A DNA stretch of 41,551 nt, taken from Actinomycetes bacterium (GTDB lineage: Bacteria; Actinomycetota; Acidimicrobiia; Acidimicrobiales; Palsa-688). Shown here piece by piece: positions 7,257 through 14,447 of the stretch. The position numbers and the translations under genes are program-made. Location of the stretch: assembly GCA_021788115.1 (NCBI GenBank), contig JAJYLA010000017.1, positions 1 through 41,551 on the forward strand, written 5' to 3'. Within the stretch, counting starts at the first letter, position 1, and each line of letters starts with the position of its first letter. The notes beneath the pieces are model-generated. The model made no database searches, was not told the DNA's origin, and saw nothing but the letters and a program-made list of their open reading frames with translations.

Positions 7257-7574
7257 TCACGGCTCGGCAACCACGACGTCGTCGCCGTCGCGGCGCACCT
7301 CGTACACCGCCACCGGCTGGGTGGCCGGCAGGGACTGGGGGGAGCCGTCGAGCAGCGAGAAGGTGCTGCCGTGCTTCCAGCACTCCACGGAGCGCTCGTC
7401 CTCGTCGACCTCGCCCTCCGAGAGGCGCACATCGGCGTGGCTGCAGCGGTCCGCGATGGCATAGAAGTCGTCCCCCACCCGCACCAGGCAGACACCGTCC
7501 GGGCCGCCTTCGATGCGGACGGCCGTGCCGGGCGCCACCTTGGCGGCCTCGATCCGAGCGATCTCGCCCATCAT
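7257..7574 (-). CDS. Rieske-type [2Fe-2S] ferredoxin in the suf cluster
   Basis: The 105-residue protein has the Rieske cluster ligands C44 and H46 (CSH) and C65 and H68 (CWKH), in the CxH...CxxH pattern of dioxygenase-type ferredoxins. It ends with PVAVYEVRRDGDDVVV, typical of the non-heme oxygenase ferredoxin subunit group. A gene of this type between sufD and sufC is known from other actinobacteria, where it may deliver electrons for cluster assembly; the exact role is not settled. Its ATG overlaps the sufD stop as ATGA, so translation is probably coupled. Two ATG codons are adjacent at the start. Confidence 0.92.
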   Translation of the reverse strand: MMGEIARIEAAKVAPGTAVRIEGGPDGVCLVRVGDDFYAIADRCSHADVRLSEGEVDEDERSVECWKHGSTFSLLDGSPQSLPATQPVAVYEVRRDGDDVVVAEP

Positions 7575-8869
7575 GCACCCTCCCCCGGCGCGGCGCCGCC
7601 CGCCTCGAGGGCCTCGGCCCGCTCCAGCTTGGCGGCGAGCGCGGCGCGCAGCAGGGCGGCCAGGCGGGGCAGCGGGAGGTGCTCGATCACCTCGTCGAGG
7701 AACCCGAGGGCGATCAGCCGGCTGGCGACGTCGGTCGGCACACCCCGGCTCTCCAGGTAGAAAAGCTGGTCCTCAGCGATCGGCCCGACGGCGGAGGCGT
7801 GGCTGCAGCGCACGTCGTTCTCCTCGATCTCCAGGTTGGGAACCGAGTCGGCGTGGGCGCCCTCGTGAAGCACCAGGTTGCGGTTGGCCTGGAAGGCGTT
7901 GGTTCCGCGGGCGCCCTTTTCGACACGGATCAAGCCGCTGTAGACGGAGCGTGCGCCGTTGGCGACCGCCCCCTTGTAGAGGAGATCCGAGCGTGTCCTG
8001 GGCGCCAGGTGACCTTGCACCGTGCGGAAGTCGTGCATCTGCGCGCCGGCGGCGAAGTAGACGGCGATGAGGCGGCTCTCGCCGCCGGGCGCGACCAGCG
8101 CCGAGTCGGTGCGGAGCCGGGCGTAGTCGCCGCCGATCGCCACGGCCGCGGAGGTGAGGCGGGCGTCGCGGCCCACGCGGCTGGCCTGGAGCCCCACCTG
8201 CCAGGCGTCCTCGTCGAGGAGCTGCACGTGGACGTAGCCGAGCGAGGCGGCGTCCGCCACGTCGAGCTCGGTGACCGGAACCACGAGCGAGGAGCCCCCG
8301 CCGGCGACGACCTCGAGCACCGACGCCACCGAGCCAGACGCCGCCTCCACCAGGATCCGGGGGAAAAGGGCGGCCCGCGTGCCCTCGAGCCGGTGCACCA
8401 CCACGATCGGGGCGGGGCTCGAGCCTTCGGAGACCCTGACGCGGAGGGGCGCGGGAGCGAAGGCACGGTTGAGGGCGGCGAAGGCGTCGGGTTCGCCGGC
8501 GATGGCACCGAGCTCGCAGCGGGCGGCGCCGGCTGCGGACAGGTCCTCGACCGTCACCGCCGGGTCGGTGACACGGAGCGCGGCAAGCCGCCCGTCCCGC
8601 GTCTCGATCACCGCGGCGGTGGGGCCGAGGGCGGTGAGGAGCGCGTCCACCTCGGCGGGCGCCGCGCCGGCCCCGCCGGCGACCCCGGGGGTGGGCGGCG
8701 AGAAGCGGTCCAGGTCGAGGGCGTCGATGCGGCTGTAGCGCCACTCCTCGAGGGCTGCGGTGGGAAGCGCCGCGGCCGCGAAGCGGCGGGCGGCGTCCTC
8801 ACGCTCGGCGCGCAGCCACGCGGGGCCCTCGAGCGCGGCGGCGGTTTCGGTCGCGAAGCTGGGGCTCAC
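7571..8869 (-). CDS. sufD: Fe-S cluster assembly protein SufD
   Basis: SufD pairs with SufB in the SufBC2D scaffold. The 432-residue protein has a variable Ala-rich N-terminus with the EEWRYSRID motif seen in SufD proteins, a central beta-helix, and a C-terminal helical domain with NLVLHEGAHADSVPNLEIEENDVRCSHAS. H357 in RCSHA corresponds to the E. coli SufD His360 needed for cluster assembly. The GTG at 8869 is chosen because it lies 10 bp after the upstream stop and gives a normal SufD N-terminus; an upstream extension to 8902 would overlap that gene. Confidence 0.93.
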   Translation of the reverse strand: MSPSFATETAAALEGPAWLRAEREDAARRFAAAALPTAALEEWRYSRIDALDLDRFSPPTPGVAGGAGAAPAEVDALLTALGPTAAVIETRDGRLAALRVTDPAVTVEDLSAAGAARCELGAIAGEPDAFAALNRAFAPAPLRVRVSEGSSPAPIVVVHRLEGTRAALFPRILVEAASGSVASVLEVVAGGGSSLVVPVTELDVADAASLGYVHVQLLDEDAWQVGLQASRVGRDARLTSAAVAIGGDYARLRTDSALVAPGGESRLIAVYFAAGAQMHDFRTVQGHLAPRTRSDLLYKGAVANGARSVYSGLIRVEKGARGTNAFQANRNLVLHEGAHADSVPNLEIEENDVRCSHASAVGPIAEDQLFYLESRGVPTDVASRLIALGFLDEVIEHLPLPRLAALLRAALAAKLERAEALEAGGAAPGEGA

Positions 8870-8879
8870 GGCGCGGGGA

Positions 8880-9347
8880 TCAGCCCTGCAGGTCGACCAC
8901 AACGCGCGTGTGGTCGTCCTTGTCGTAGTGGACCGCCACGGTGCCGCCGACCTTCACCCTGGAGCGCGCCTCGGGCGTCGGAAACGCCACGCGCGTCGTC
9001 ACCTCGAAAGGGGCGCCCCCCTGCGGATCGATGCGCAGGGTGAGACGGCTGCGCGTCACGGGGCCGGTGGTCCGCTCGTCGACCACGGAGATGACCGTTG
9101 CGGCGGCGGCGACCCCGGAACGCAGGAGCTCCGGTCCACGCTCGGGCTCGGTGGTCACCTGCGGCGCCGGCGCGGGAGGCGGAGGGGGCGGCGGGGCCCG
9201 CCGCTCGGAGCGGGGACGCCGCGGCGGGGCGGGGCGCGGGACGTGGGGCGCCTGGTGGGGCTGGGTTGCCCGCTGGTTCTGCATGGCGAGGCTCGCGCCC
9301 GCCACCGCGATCACGAGGATCACGGCCAAGGCGATCGCTCCGGTCAC
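8880..9347 (-). CDS. membrane-anchored proline-rich protein between sufB and sufD
   Basis: This 155-residue protein has an N-terminal membrane anchor (residues 2-22, GAIALAVILVIAVAGASLAM), a Pro/Arg/His-rich linker with a Pro-only run at about 52-60, and a C-terminal beta-rich domain of about 75 residues (VISVVDERTTGPVTRSRLTL ... VKVGGTVAVHYDKDDHTRVVVDL). The C-terminal domain resembles small uncharacterised actinobacterial domains near DUF3592-like proteins; I cannot name a family with confidence. It is co-oriented with the suf genes, 43 bp after sufB and 10 bp before sufD, so it is probably co-transcribed. A GTG start 6 nt after TAGATT suggests that it also has its own promoter. It has no cysteine and is unlikely to bind a cluster itself. 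Confidence 0.75.
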   Translation of the reverse strand: MTGAIALAVILVIAVAGASLAMQNQRATQPHQAPHVPRPAPPRRPRSERRAPPPPPPPAPAPQVTTEPERGPELLRSGVAAAATVISVVDERTTGPVTRSRLTLRIDPQGGAPFEVTTRVAFPTPEARSRVKVGGTVAVHYDKDDHTRVVVDLQG

Positions 9348-9353
9348 GGCACC

Positions 9354-9359
9354 AATCTA
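9354..9359 (-). promoter_or_regulatory. internal suf promoter, -10 box TAGATT
   Basis: TAGATT on the minus strand is followed by GGTGCC and the GTG at 9347, a 6-nt leaderless spacing. It would drive the proline-rich protein gene, sufD, the Rieske gene and sufC independently of sufB. Confidence 0.45.
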
Positions 9360-9390
9360 GGCGCTGGGGTCCAGAGGGGACGACCGGTGC

Positions 9391-10794
9391 TCACCCGACG
9401 GAGCCCTCCATCTGGAGCTCGATCAGGCGGCTCCACTCCACCGCGTACTCCATCGGCAGGGTCCGCGTCACCGGCTCGATGAAGCCGTTGACGATCATGC
9501 TCATCGCCTGCTGCTCTGACAGGCCCCGGCTCATCAGGTAGAAGAGCTGGTCGTCGCCCACCTTCGACACGGTCGCCTCGTGGCCGACCTGCGCGTCGTG
9601 CTCGCCGAACTCGATGTAGGGGTAGGTGTCGCTGCGCGACAGCTCGTCGAGCAGTAGGGCGTCGCAGCGCACGAAGCTCTTCGACTTGCGGGCCCCCTCC
9701 TCGAAGCGGACGAGGCCCCGGTAGGACGTGCGGCCTGCGTCTTTGGATATGGACTTCGAGATGATCGTCGAGGTGGTCTCCGGTGCCGCGTGGACCATCT
9801 TGGCTCCGGCGTCCTGGTGCTGGCCGGGGCCGGCGTAGGCGACGGAGAGGACCTCGCCCGACGCCTTCGGCCCCATCAGGTACACGGCGGGGTACTTCAT
9901 CGTCAGCCGGCTGCCGATGTTGCCGTCGATCCACTCCATGTGGGCCTCGGTGTCGCACCGGGCCCGCTTGGTGACCAGGTTGTAGACGTTGTTGGACCAG
10001 TTCTGGATCGTCGTGTAGGTGACCCGGCTCGACGGCTTGCAGATGATCTCGACCACCGCCGAGTGGAGCGAGTCGGAGCTGTACACCGGGGCCGAGCATC
10101 CCTCGATGTAGTGCACCTGGGCGCCCTCGTCGGCGATGATGAGCGTGCGCTCGAACTGGCCCATGTTCTCGGCGTTGATGCGGAAGTACGCCTGCAGGGG
10201 CATGTCGACCTTGACGCCGGGGGGTACGTAGATGAAGCTCCCGCCCGACCAGGCGGCGGTGTTGAGGGCCGCGAACTTGTTGTCGTTGGCGGGGACGATC
10301 GTCCCGAAGTACTGCTTGACGATCTCGGGGTACTCGCGAAGGGCGGTGTCCATGTCGCAGAAGAGGACACCCTGCGCCTCGAGGTCCTCCCGGTTGCGGT
10401 GGTAGACGACCTCGCTCTCGTACTGGGCGGTGACGCCGGCGAGGTACTTGCGCTCGGCTTCGGGGATGCCCAGCTTGTCGTAGGTGGACTTGACCGACTC
10501 CGGCAGCTGGTCCCAGGCGCTCACCTGCTTCTCGATCGGCTTGATGTAGTAGTAGATGTCGGCGAAGTCGATGCCCGACATGTCGCCGCCCCACGTGGGC
10601 ATGGGCCGCTTCTGGAAGTGCTGCAGGGCCTTGACGCGCCGCTTGGTCATCCATTCCGGCTCGCCCTTCATCCAGGACATCTCCCGGACGATCTCCTCGG
10701 AGAGGCCCTTCTTGGGCTTGTAGACGTAGAAGTCCTCGATATCGCTCCAGCCGAGCTTGTAGCGGCCGAGGTCCAGTTCCGAGGTCGTTGCCAT
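9391..10794 (-). CDS. sufB: Fe-S cluster assembly scaffold SufB
   Basis: SufB is the cluster-building subunit of the SufBC2D complex. The 467-residue protein begins [18 protein letters not shown] and runs through the conserved [14 protein letters not shown] and [12 protein letters not shown] blocks. The key residues are visible: C377 in [10 protein letters not shown] matches E. coli Cys405, and H405/E406 in [10 protein letters not shown] match His433/Glu434. The ATG at 10794 is supported by AAGGAG seven nt upstream; an in-frame start at 10824 would add ten residues before this site. This is the first gene of the cluster. No sufR repressor gene is present upstream. Confidence 0.96.
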   Translation of the reverse strand: MATTSELDLGRYKLGWSDIEDFYVYKPKKGLSEEIVREMSWMKGEPEWMTKRRVKALQHFQKRPMPTWGGDMSGIDFADIYYYIKPIEKQVSAWDQLPESVKSTYDKLGIPEAERKYLAGVTAQYESEVVYHRNREDLEAQGVLFCDMDTALREYPEIVKQYFGTIVPANDNKFAALNTAAWSGGSFIYVPPGVKVDMPLQAYFRINAENMGQFERTLIIADEGAQVHYIEGCSAPVYSSDSLHSAVVEIICKPSSRVTYTTIQNWSNNVYNLVTKRARCDTEAHMEWIDGNIGSRLTMKYPAVYLMGPKASGEVLSVAYAGPGQHQDAGAKMVHAAPETTSTIISKSISKDAGRTSYRGLVRFEEGARKSKSFVRCDALLLDELSRSDTYPYIEFGEHDAQVGHEATVSKVGDDQLFYLMSRGLSEQQAMSMIVNGFIEPVTRTLPMEYAVEWSRLIELQMEGSVG

Positions 10795-10899
10795 GTCGTC
10801 TCCTTGGATTTCTCCTACGCGCATAGTAACAACCTTCGGGGCATAGCTGGAAGGGGTGGCGGCGGGTTCGACCGGCGGCGGGTCCCGCCGGCGGCGGGC

Positions 10900-11924
10900 T
10901 CAGGCGGCGTCAGGCTCGGGAGATGCGGGCATCGCCGGCGCCGGCCGCCTCTCAGAGCCGGCGCCATGGGCACCGTCCGCCGCGGCGAGGGCCATCATCG
11001 CCGCCAGCCAGCGTCCCTCCGGGGCGCCGGCGAGCCATCCGCGAACCGAGGCGAACGTCGCCCTCGACACGGCCACTCGCCGGCGGGCGTCCATGGGATT
11101 GAGGCCCATGGCCGCCACGACCGCCCGATCGGGCTCGACCGCGACGGTCGGCACACCCCCCCGGCGCAGCGCGGCCACCTCGGCGTCGAGCCAGGAGCCG
11201 ATCGGCCGCCGCGGCAGGGCGTGGGGGCTGAAGGAGGGGCGGGGCCTCACGTGGGACATGGGCGAGCTGACGATCACCAGGTCCATGCCGAGGCCTGCCA
11301 TCAGATCGGCGTTCGTCAACGAGATGATCCCCCCGTCCACGTGGCGCCGGCCGGCGATGGTCACCGGGCGGAAGTATCCGGGGAGGGCGCACGACGCCGC
11401 CACGGCGTCGCCCACACGTGCCCGCGGGGCGCCGGGCCGGCCGAACACCACCCGGCGGCCGTCGCGCAGGGCCATCGCGCACAGCCACAGGCGACGGTCC
11501 GGCCAGCCCGAACCGTGGACGGCGTTGATGCCGGTCGACAGCGCGTCGGTCGACACCCCGCCGGCGGGCAGCAGCGCGGCGAAGACGGCCCTGCGGGGGT
11601 GGCGCGGATTTGCAAGGCCCCGAAGCACCGCGAGTGGGTCTGCCACGGGGCGGAACCTCAGCAGGTCGGCGCGGGTGAGCCTCGGCCGGCGAGCCGGTCG
11701 CCCTCCTGCGAGAGAGGCTCGCCCTCCGACATGCAGCGAAGATCCCCGGCCGCGACCCCGGCACGCAGCATGGCCGCGGTGATCGACCCGGCGGACGTCC
11801 CGACGAGCACCTCGGCGCTGCGCGGATCCCAGCCGGTCATCTCCTCGATGGCGGCGAGCACCGCTCCGTGGTAGGCGACCCCCACAGACCCCCCAGCACC
11901 GAGGACGAGCCCGATGCGCACCAC
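10900..11924 (-). pseudogene. patatin-like phospholipase, frameshifted
   Basis: Two adjoining minus-strand frames encode the halves of one patatin/NTE-type lipase. The N-terminal half (11924 down to about 11685) has the oxyanion loop GLVLGAGGSVGVAYHGAV and the nucleophile elbow GTSAGS. The C-terminal half (about 11690 down to 10900) has PGYFRPVTI and the catalytic Asp in DGGIISLTNADL, and a normal end. The frames cross near 11680-11690 in GCCGGCCGAGG. Adding one G there would give LAGPRLTRADLL and restore a protein of about 341 residues. Everything else looks intact, so this is either a recent mutation or a one-base sequencing error in a GC run. The start is GTG at 11924 or 11921, after a TAAGAT box. 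Confidence 0.8.
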
Positions 11925-11929
11925 AGGCG

Positions 11930-11935
11930 ATCTTA
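11930..11935 (-). promoter_or_regulatory. -10 box TAAGAT of the patatin gene
   Basis: TAAGAT on the minus strand lies 5 nt before the GTG at 11924 and 8 nt before the in-frame GTG at 11921. The second distance fits the leaderless pattern better, so 11921 may be the true start. Confidence 0.45.
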
Positions 11936-12043
11936 CCGACGTGCACCCACCTGAATCGGTGATGGAGATGTCCCCTATCGGAATCGCGCAAAGGGGGAAG
12001 CTCAGTCTCGAATGGTGCGCACGCGGCACGCCCCCCGCCGGCG

Positions 12044-12235
12044 CTACCCCCCGTCCGCGGGCTTGGCCGGCCGCAGGGCTGCGATCAGCACCCCGACGAC
12101 CATCGCCACGCCCACCCCGAAGACGATCCAGCGGGTGACCGCCGGCCTCACCCATATGCTGCCGATGAGTGGCGAAGCGGCCATGAGGAGGGCAAAAAGG
12201 AACTCCCCGGGCGCGTTGAGGGCGGCGGGCCGCAT
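12044..12235 (-). CDS. small two-helix membrane protein
   Basis: The 63-residue protein has two predicted membrane helices, about residues 11-28 (EFLFALLMAASPLIGSIWV) and 36-54 (IVFGVGVAMVVGVLIAAL), joined by a short loop with RPAVTRW and followed by a basic tail. No family is recognised. It is supported as a real gene by a clean ATG start 6 nt after TAGGCT, the same leaderless layout as its neighbours. It lies between the acyl-CoA ligase gene upstream and the patatin gene downstream, all on the minus strand. Confidence 0.6.
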   Translation of the reverse strand: MRPAALNAPGEFLFALLMAASPLIGSIWVRPAVTRWIVFGVGVAMVVGVLIAALRPAKPADGG

Positions 12236-12241
12236 GACGGG

Positions 12242-12247
12242 AGCCTA
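12242..12247 (-). promoter_or_regulatory. -10 box TAGGCT of the small membrane protein gene
   Basis: TAGGCT on the minus strand is followed by CCCGTC and the ATG at 12235. The 6-nt spacing predicts a leaderless transcript. Confidence 0.5.
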
Positions 12248-12265
12248 CCGCGCCGCCCCGCACCC

Positions 12266-12283
12266 CGGTCCGGGCCCGGACCG
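12266..12283. repeat. perfect 18-bp palindrome
   Basis: CGGTCCGGG is followed at once by its exact reverse complement CCCGGACCG. The site lies 19 bp upstream of the -10 box of the small membrane protein gene and 108 bp after the end of the acyl-CoA ligase gene. It could be an operator overlapping the -35 region, or the stem of a terminator for the ligase transcript. GC-rich palindromes of 8-10 bp occur by chance in such DNA, but a perfect 18-bp one is less expected. Confidence 0.45.
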
Positions 12284-12390
12284 CCACTGCGACGTCCGGG
12301 CAGGTGACGCATACGTACCGATGCACCTCATCCCTACACACCGGGGCTGGGCCCGGTGGACCCGAATCACAGCGACGGGGCGCCGGCGGG

Positions 12391-13923
12391 TCAGCGCAGC
12401 GGCGGGCCCCATTCGGTGCCGGCACGCAGGGAAGACTTGAGAATCTTCCCCCCGGGGTTGCGGGGCAGGGGGTCGGTGCGGACGGCGACGTACTGGGGGA
12501 TCTTGAAGTCGGCGAGGCGCGCGCCGGCGAAGGCGAGGAGGTCGTCTGGGTCGAGCCTCTCCCCCGGCTGCGGTACCACCACAACACCGACCTTTTCGCC
12601 CATCATCTCGTCGGGCACGCCGAACACCGCCACCTCGAACACGGCGGGATGGCTTGCGAGGACGTTCTCGACCTCGACGCAGTACACGTTCTCCCCGCCC
12701 CGGTTGACCATGTCCTTCTTGCGGTCGACGATCGAGCAGAACCCGTCGGCATCGACCAGCGCGACGTCCCCGGTGTGCAGCCACCCGTCGACGAACGTGT
12801 CGGCGCTCTGCTCGGGCTTCCCCCAGTACCCGAGCACCACGTTCGGGCCCCGGATGAGCAGTTCGCCGGCGCCGCTGGATGGGTCGACGTCGGCGAGGTC
12901 GAGCTCGACCACGGGGGCGGCGAATCCGACCGTCTCCGGCCGCTCCAGGGAGTACTCATGGGGCAGGAAGGTCGCGACCGACGAGGTCTCCGTCAGCCCG
13001 AACCCGTTGCCGAGTCGCGCGTTCGGGAACTCCTCCATCATGCGGGCCACCTGCTGCGGCGGCGTGGGCGCCCCACCGTAGGTGAGCCAGCGAACGCCGC
13101 TGACGTCGAAATCCTTGAAATTGGGCTGGTTCATCGCCAGCCAGAAGATCGCCGGGACCGAGGTGAGCAGGTTGACCCTTTCCGCGACGGTCACGCGGAG
13201 AAAGGTCTGCACGTCGAAGGCGGGCATGATCACCGTGGTCCCCGCGAGCCGGCAGGTCGGCAGGAGCTGGCTGTTGCACCCCGTGACGTGGAAGAGCGGC
13301 ACCGACACCAGATTGCGGATCTCCCCCATGGGGATGTCCATGATCCGCCGGCACGTTTCCACGTTGGACAAGAAGTTCTCGTGGGAAGTCATGGCGCCCT
13401 TGGGGAAGCCGGTCGTCCCGCTCGTATAGAAGATGGCCGCGAGATCGGAGGGGCCGAGGTCCTCCACCACCAGGGGCGGTCCGTCCGGCAGCGGCTCTCC
13501 CGGCGCGATCAGCCTCGACGCCCCGGAATCGCTGACCACGTAGTCCACCTCGGGCCCGGTGAACCGGGTGTTGACCGGCACGACCACCGCGCCCGCCATC
13601 AGGGTGCCGAAGTAGGCCAGGCACCAGTCCACGCCGTTGCCGAGACGGATGGCGACCCGGTCGCCTCGCTCCACCCCGTCGGCGGCCAGGCCGCCGGCGA
13701 CGCGGGCCGCACGCTCCCACAGCTGGGAGTAGGTGAGCCTCGGACCGCCGACCTCCACGAGTGCTTCCTGGTCGCCGAATGCGTCGACCGTCTCGAGCAG
13801 CATCGCCACCACCGACGGATGGAGCCCCTGGTAGTGGAGCACTCCGTCGGGGCGGCGCTCGATGCCTCCCTCGCCGAACGGCTCGATCCTGCCAACCCGA
13901 CCGTGCTTCCCTATCCCGGCCAT
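12391..13923 (-). CDS. AMP-dependent acyl-CoA synthetase / CoA ligase
   Basis: The 510-residue protein is an ANL-superfamily enzyme that activates a carboxylic acid as acyl-AMP and transfers it to CoA. The phosphate-binding loop FYTSGTTGFPKGAMTSH is near residue 170, the A5-type motif GFGLTETSSV near 300, the TGD motif GWLHTGDVALVDADG near 385, the hinge DRKKDMVNRGGENVY near 405, and the catalytic Lys in NPGGKILKSSLR near the C-terminus. The ATG at 13923 has a strong AAGGAGGAGG site about 5 nt upstream, so longer starts are unlikely. Typical relatives are medium- or long-chain fatty acid or aryl-acid ligases; the substrate cannot be read from the sequence. The tail of an acyl-CoA dehydrogenase lies immediately upstream, so the gene once belonged to an acyl-CoA degradation operon. 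Confidence 0.9.
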   Translation of the reverse strand: MAGIGKHGRVGRIEPFGEGGIERRPDGVLHYQGLHPSVVAMLLETVDAFGDQEALVEVGGPRLTYSQLWERAARVAGGLAADGVERGDRVAIRLGNGVDWCLAYFGTLMAGAVVVPVNTRFTGPEVDYVVSDSGASRLIAPGEPLPDGPPLVVEDLGPSDLAAIFYTSGTTGFPKGAMTSHENFLSNVETCRRIMDIPMGEIRNLVSVPLFHVTGCNSQLLPTCRLAGTTVIMPAFDVQTFLRVTVAERVNLLTSVPAIFWLAMNQPNFKDFDVSGVRWLTYGGAPTPPQQVARMMEEFPNARLGNGFGLTETSSVATFLPHEYSLERPETVGFAAPVVELDLADVDPSSGAGELLIRGPNVVLGYWGKPEQSADTFVDGWLHTGDVALVDADGFCSIVDRKKDMVNRGGENVYCVEVENVLASHPAVFEVAVFGVPDEMMGEKVGVVVVPQPGERLDPDDLLAFAGARLADFKIPQYVAVRTDPLPRNPGGKILKSSLRAGTEWGPPLR

Positions 13924-13997
13924 CGCGTCCTCCTCCTTCAGGCCTGTGTCGTGGTCGAAACAGGTCCCCGCACCGGCTCGTGGCACACGGCAGCCCC

Positions 13998-14175
13998 TCA
14001 CCCGCCCGCCGGCGGGGCGATGCGGAGGCCAGGGTCATACTCGCGGATCTCGCGGCGGGCGATGGTCATCTTGTGGACTTCGTCGGAGGCCGTCGGCGAT
14101 ACGAAGCGTGCGGGCGTGGGCGTGCATTTCGGCGAGCGGGAAGAACTGGGTGACGCCTGCCGCTGCGTCGGTCAC
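13998..14175 (-). pseudogene. remnant of an acyl-CoA dehydrogenase C-terminus
   Basis: In one frame the minus strand reads GVTQFFPLAEMHAHARTLRIADG (from about 14157), then in the next frame SDEVHKMTIARREIREYDPG followed by a stop at 13998. This is the well-known end of acyl-CoA dehydrogenases, where GVTQ-PLA, HARTLRIADGP-DEVH and the ARRE motif are highly conserved. The frame breaks at about 14085-14093 in GACGGCCTCCGACGAA. Upstream of VTDAAAG the expected QVHGG segment and the rest of the roughly 380-residue enzyme are missing, and the 68-residue small gene lies there instead. It is therefore a truncated and frameshifted relic, not only a sequencing error. It sits 74 bp before the co-oriented ligase gene. 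Confidence 0.75.
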
Positions 14176-14194
14176 GCGCGATCGAGCGCCGCCT

Positions 14195-14401
14195 TCACGT
14201 GCCGGCGTGGTGGAGCTCCCGGTCCATCTCCTCGGCGAGGCTTCGGCTCGCGGGGTCGCCCGGGCGCTCGACGAACAGCGCTATGTGCCCGGGGCCGTCG
14301 CCCCACCCGGTGAACGCCGCGTCCCCCTCCGCGACGAGGACCACGACGTCGTGCCCGAGCGCTGCGAGGCGTACCGCCTCCGCCGGGTCGTCGACCACCA
14401 C
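14195..14401 (-). CDS. small hypothetical protein, 68 residues
   Basis: The frame from GTG 14401 encodes VVDDPAEAVRLAALGHDVVVLVAEGDAAF, then GWGDGPGHIALFVERPGD and an acidic helix ending in HHAGT. The composition is that of a compact alpha/beta fragment, not a random shadow. A TAGCCT box lies 7 nt upstream of the GTG, which supports a leaderless start; a TTG at 14455 would add 18 residues of poor character. No family is recognised. The gene is divergent from oligopeptidase B with 46 bp between starts and directly precedes the acyl-CoA dehydrogenase relic. Confidence 0.5.
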   Translation of the reverse strand: MVVDDPAEAVRLAALGHDVVVLVAEGDAAFTGWGDGPGHIALFVERPGDPASRSLAEEMDRELHHAGT

Positions 14402-14408
14402 CGCGGGG

Positions 14409-14414
14409 AGGCTA
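14409..14414 (-). promoter_or_regulatory. -10 box TAGCCT of the 68-residue protein gene
   Basis: TAGCCT on the minus strand is followed by CCCCGCG and the GTG at 14401, a 7-nt leaderless spacing. Confidence 0.45.
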
Positions 14415-14447
14415 CCCGCGCCGGCGCGGGCGTGCGAGGCTGGCCGG

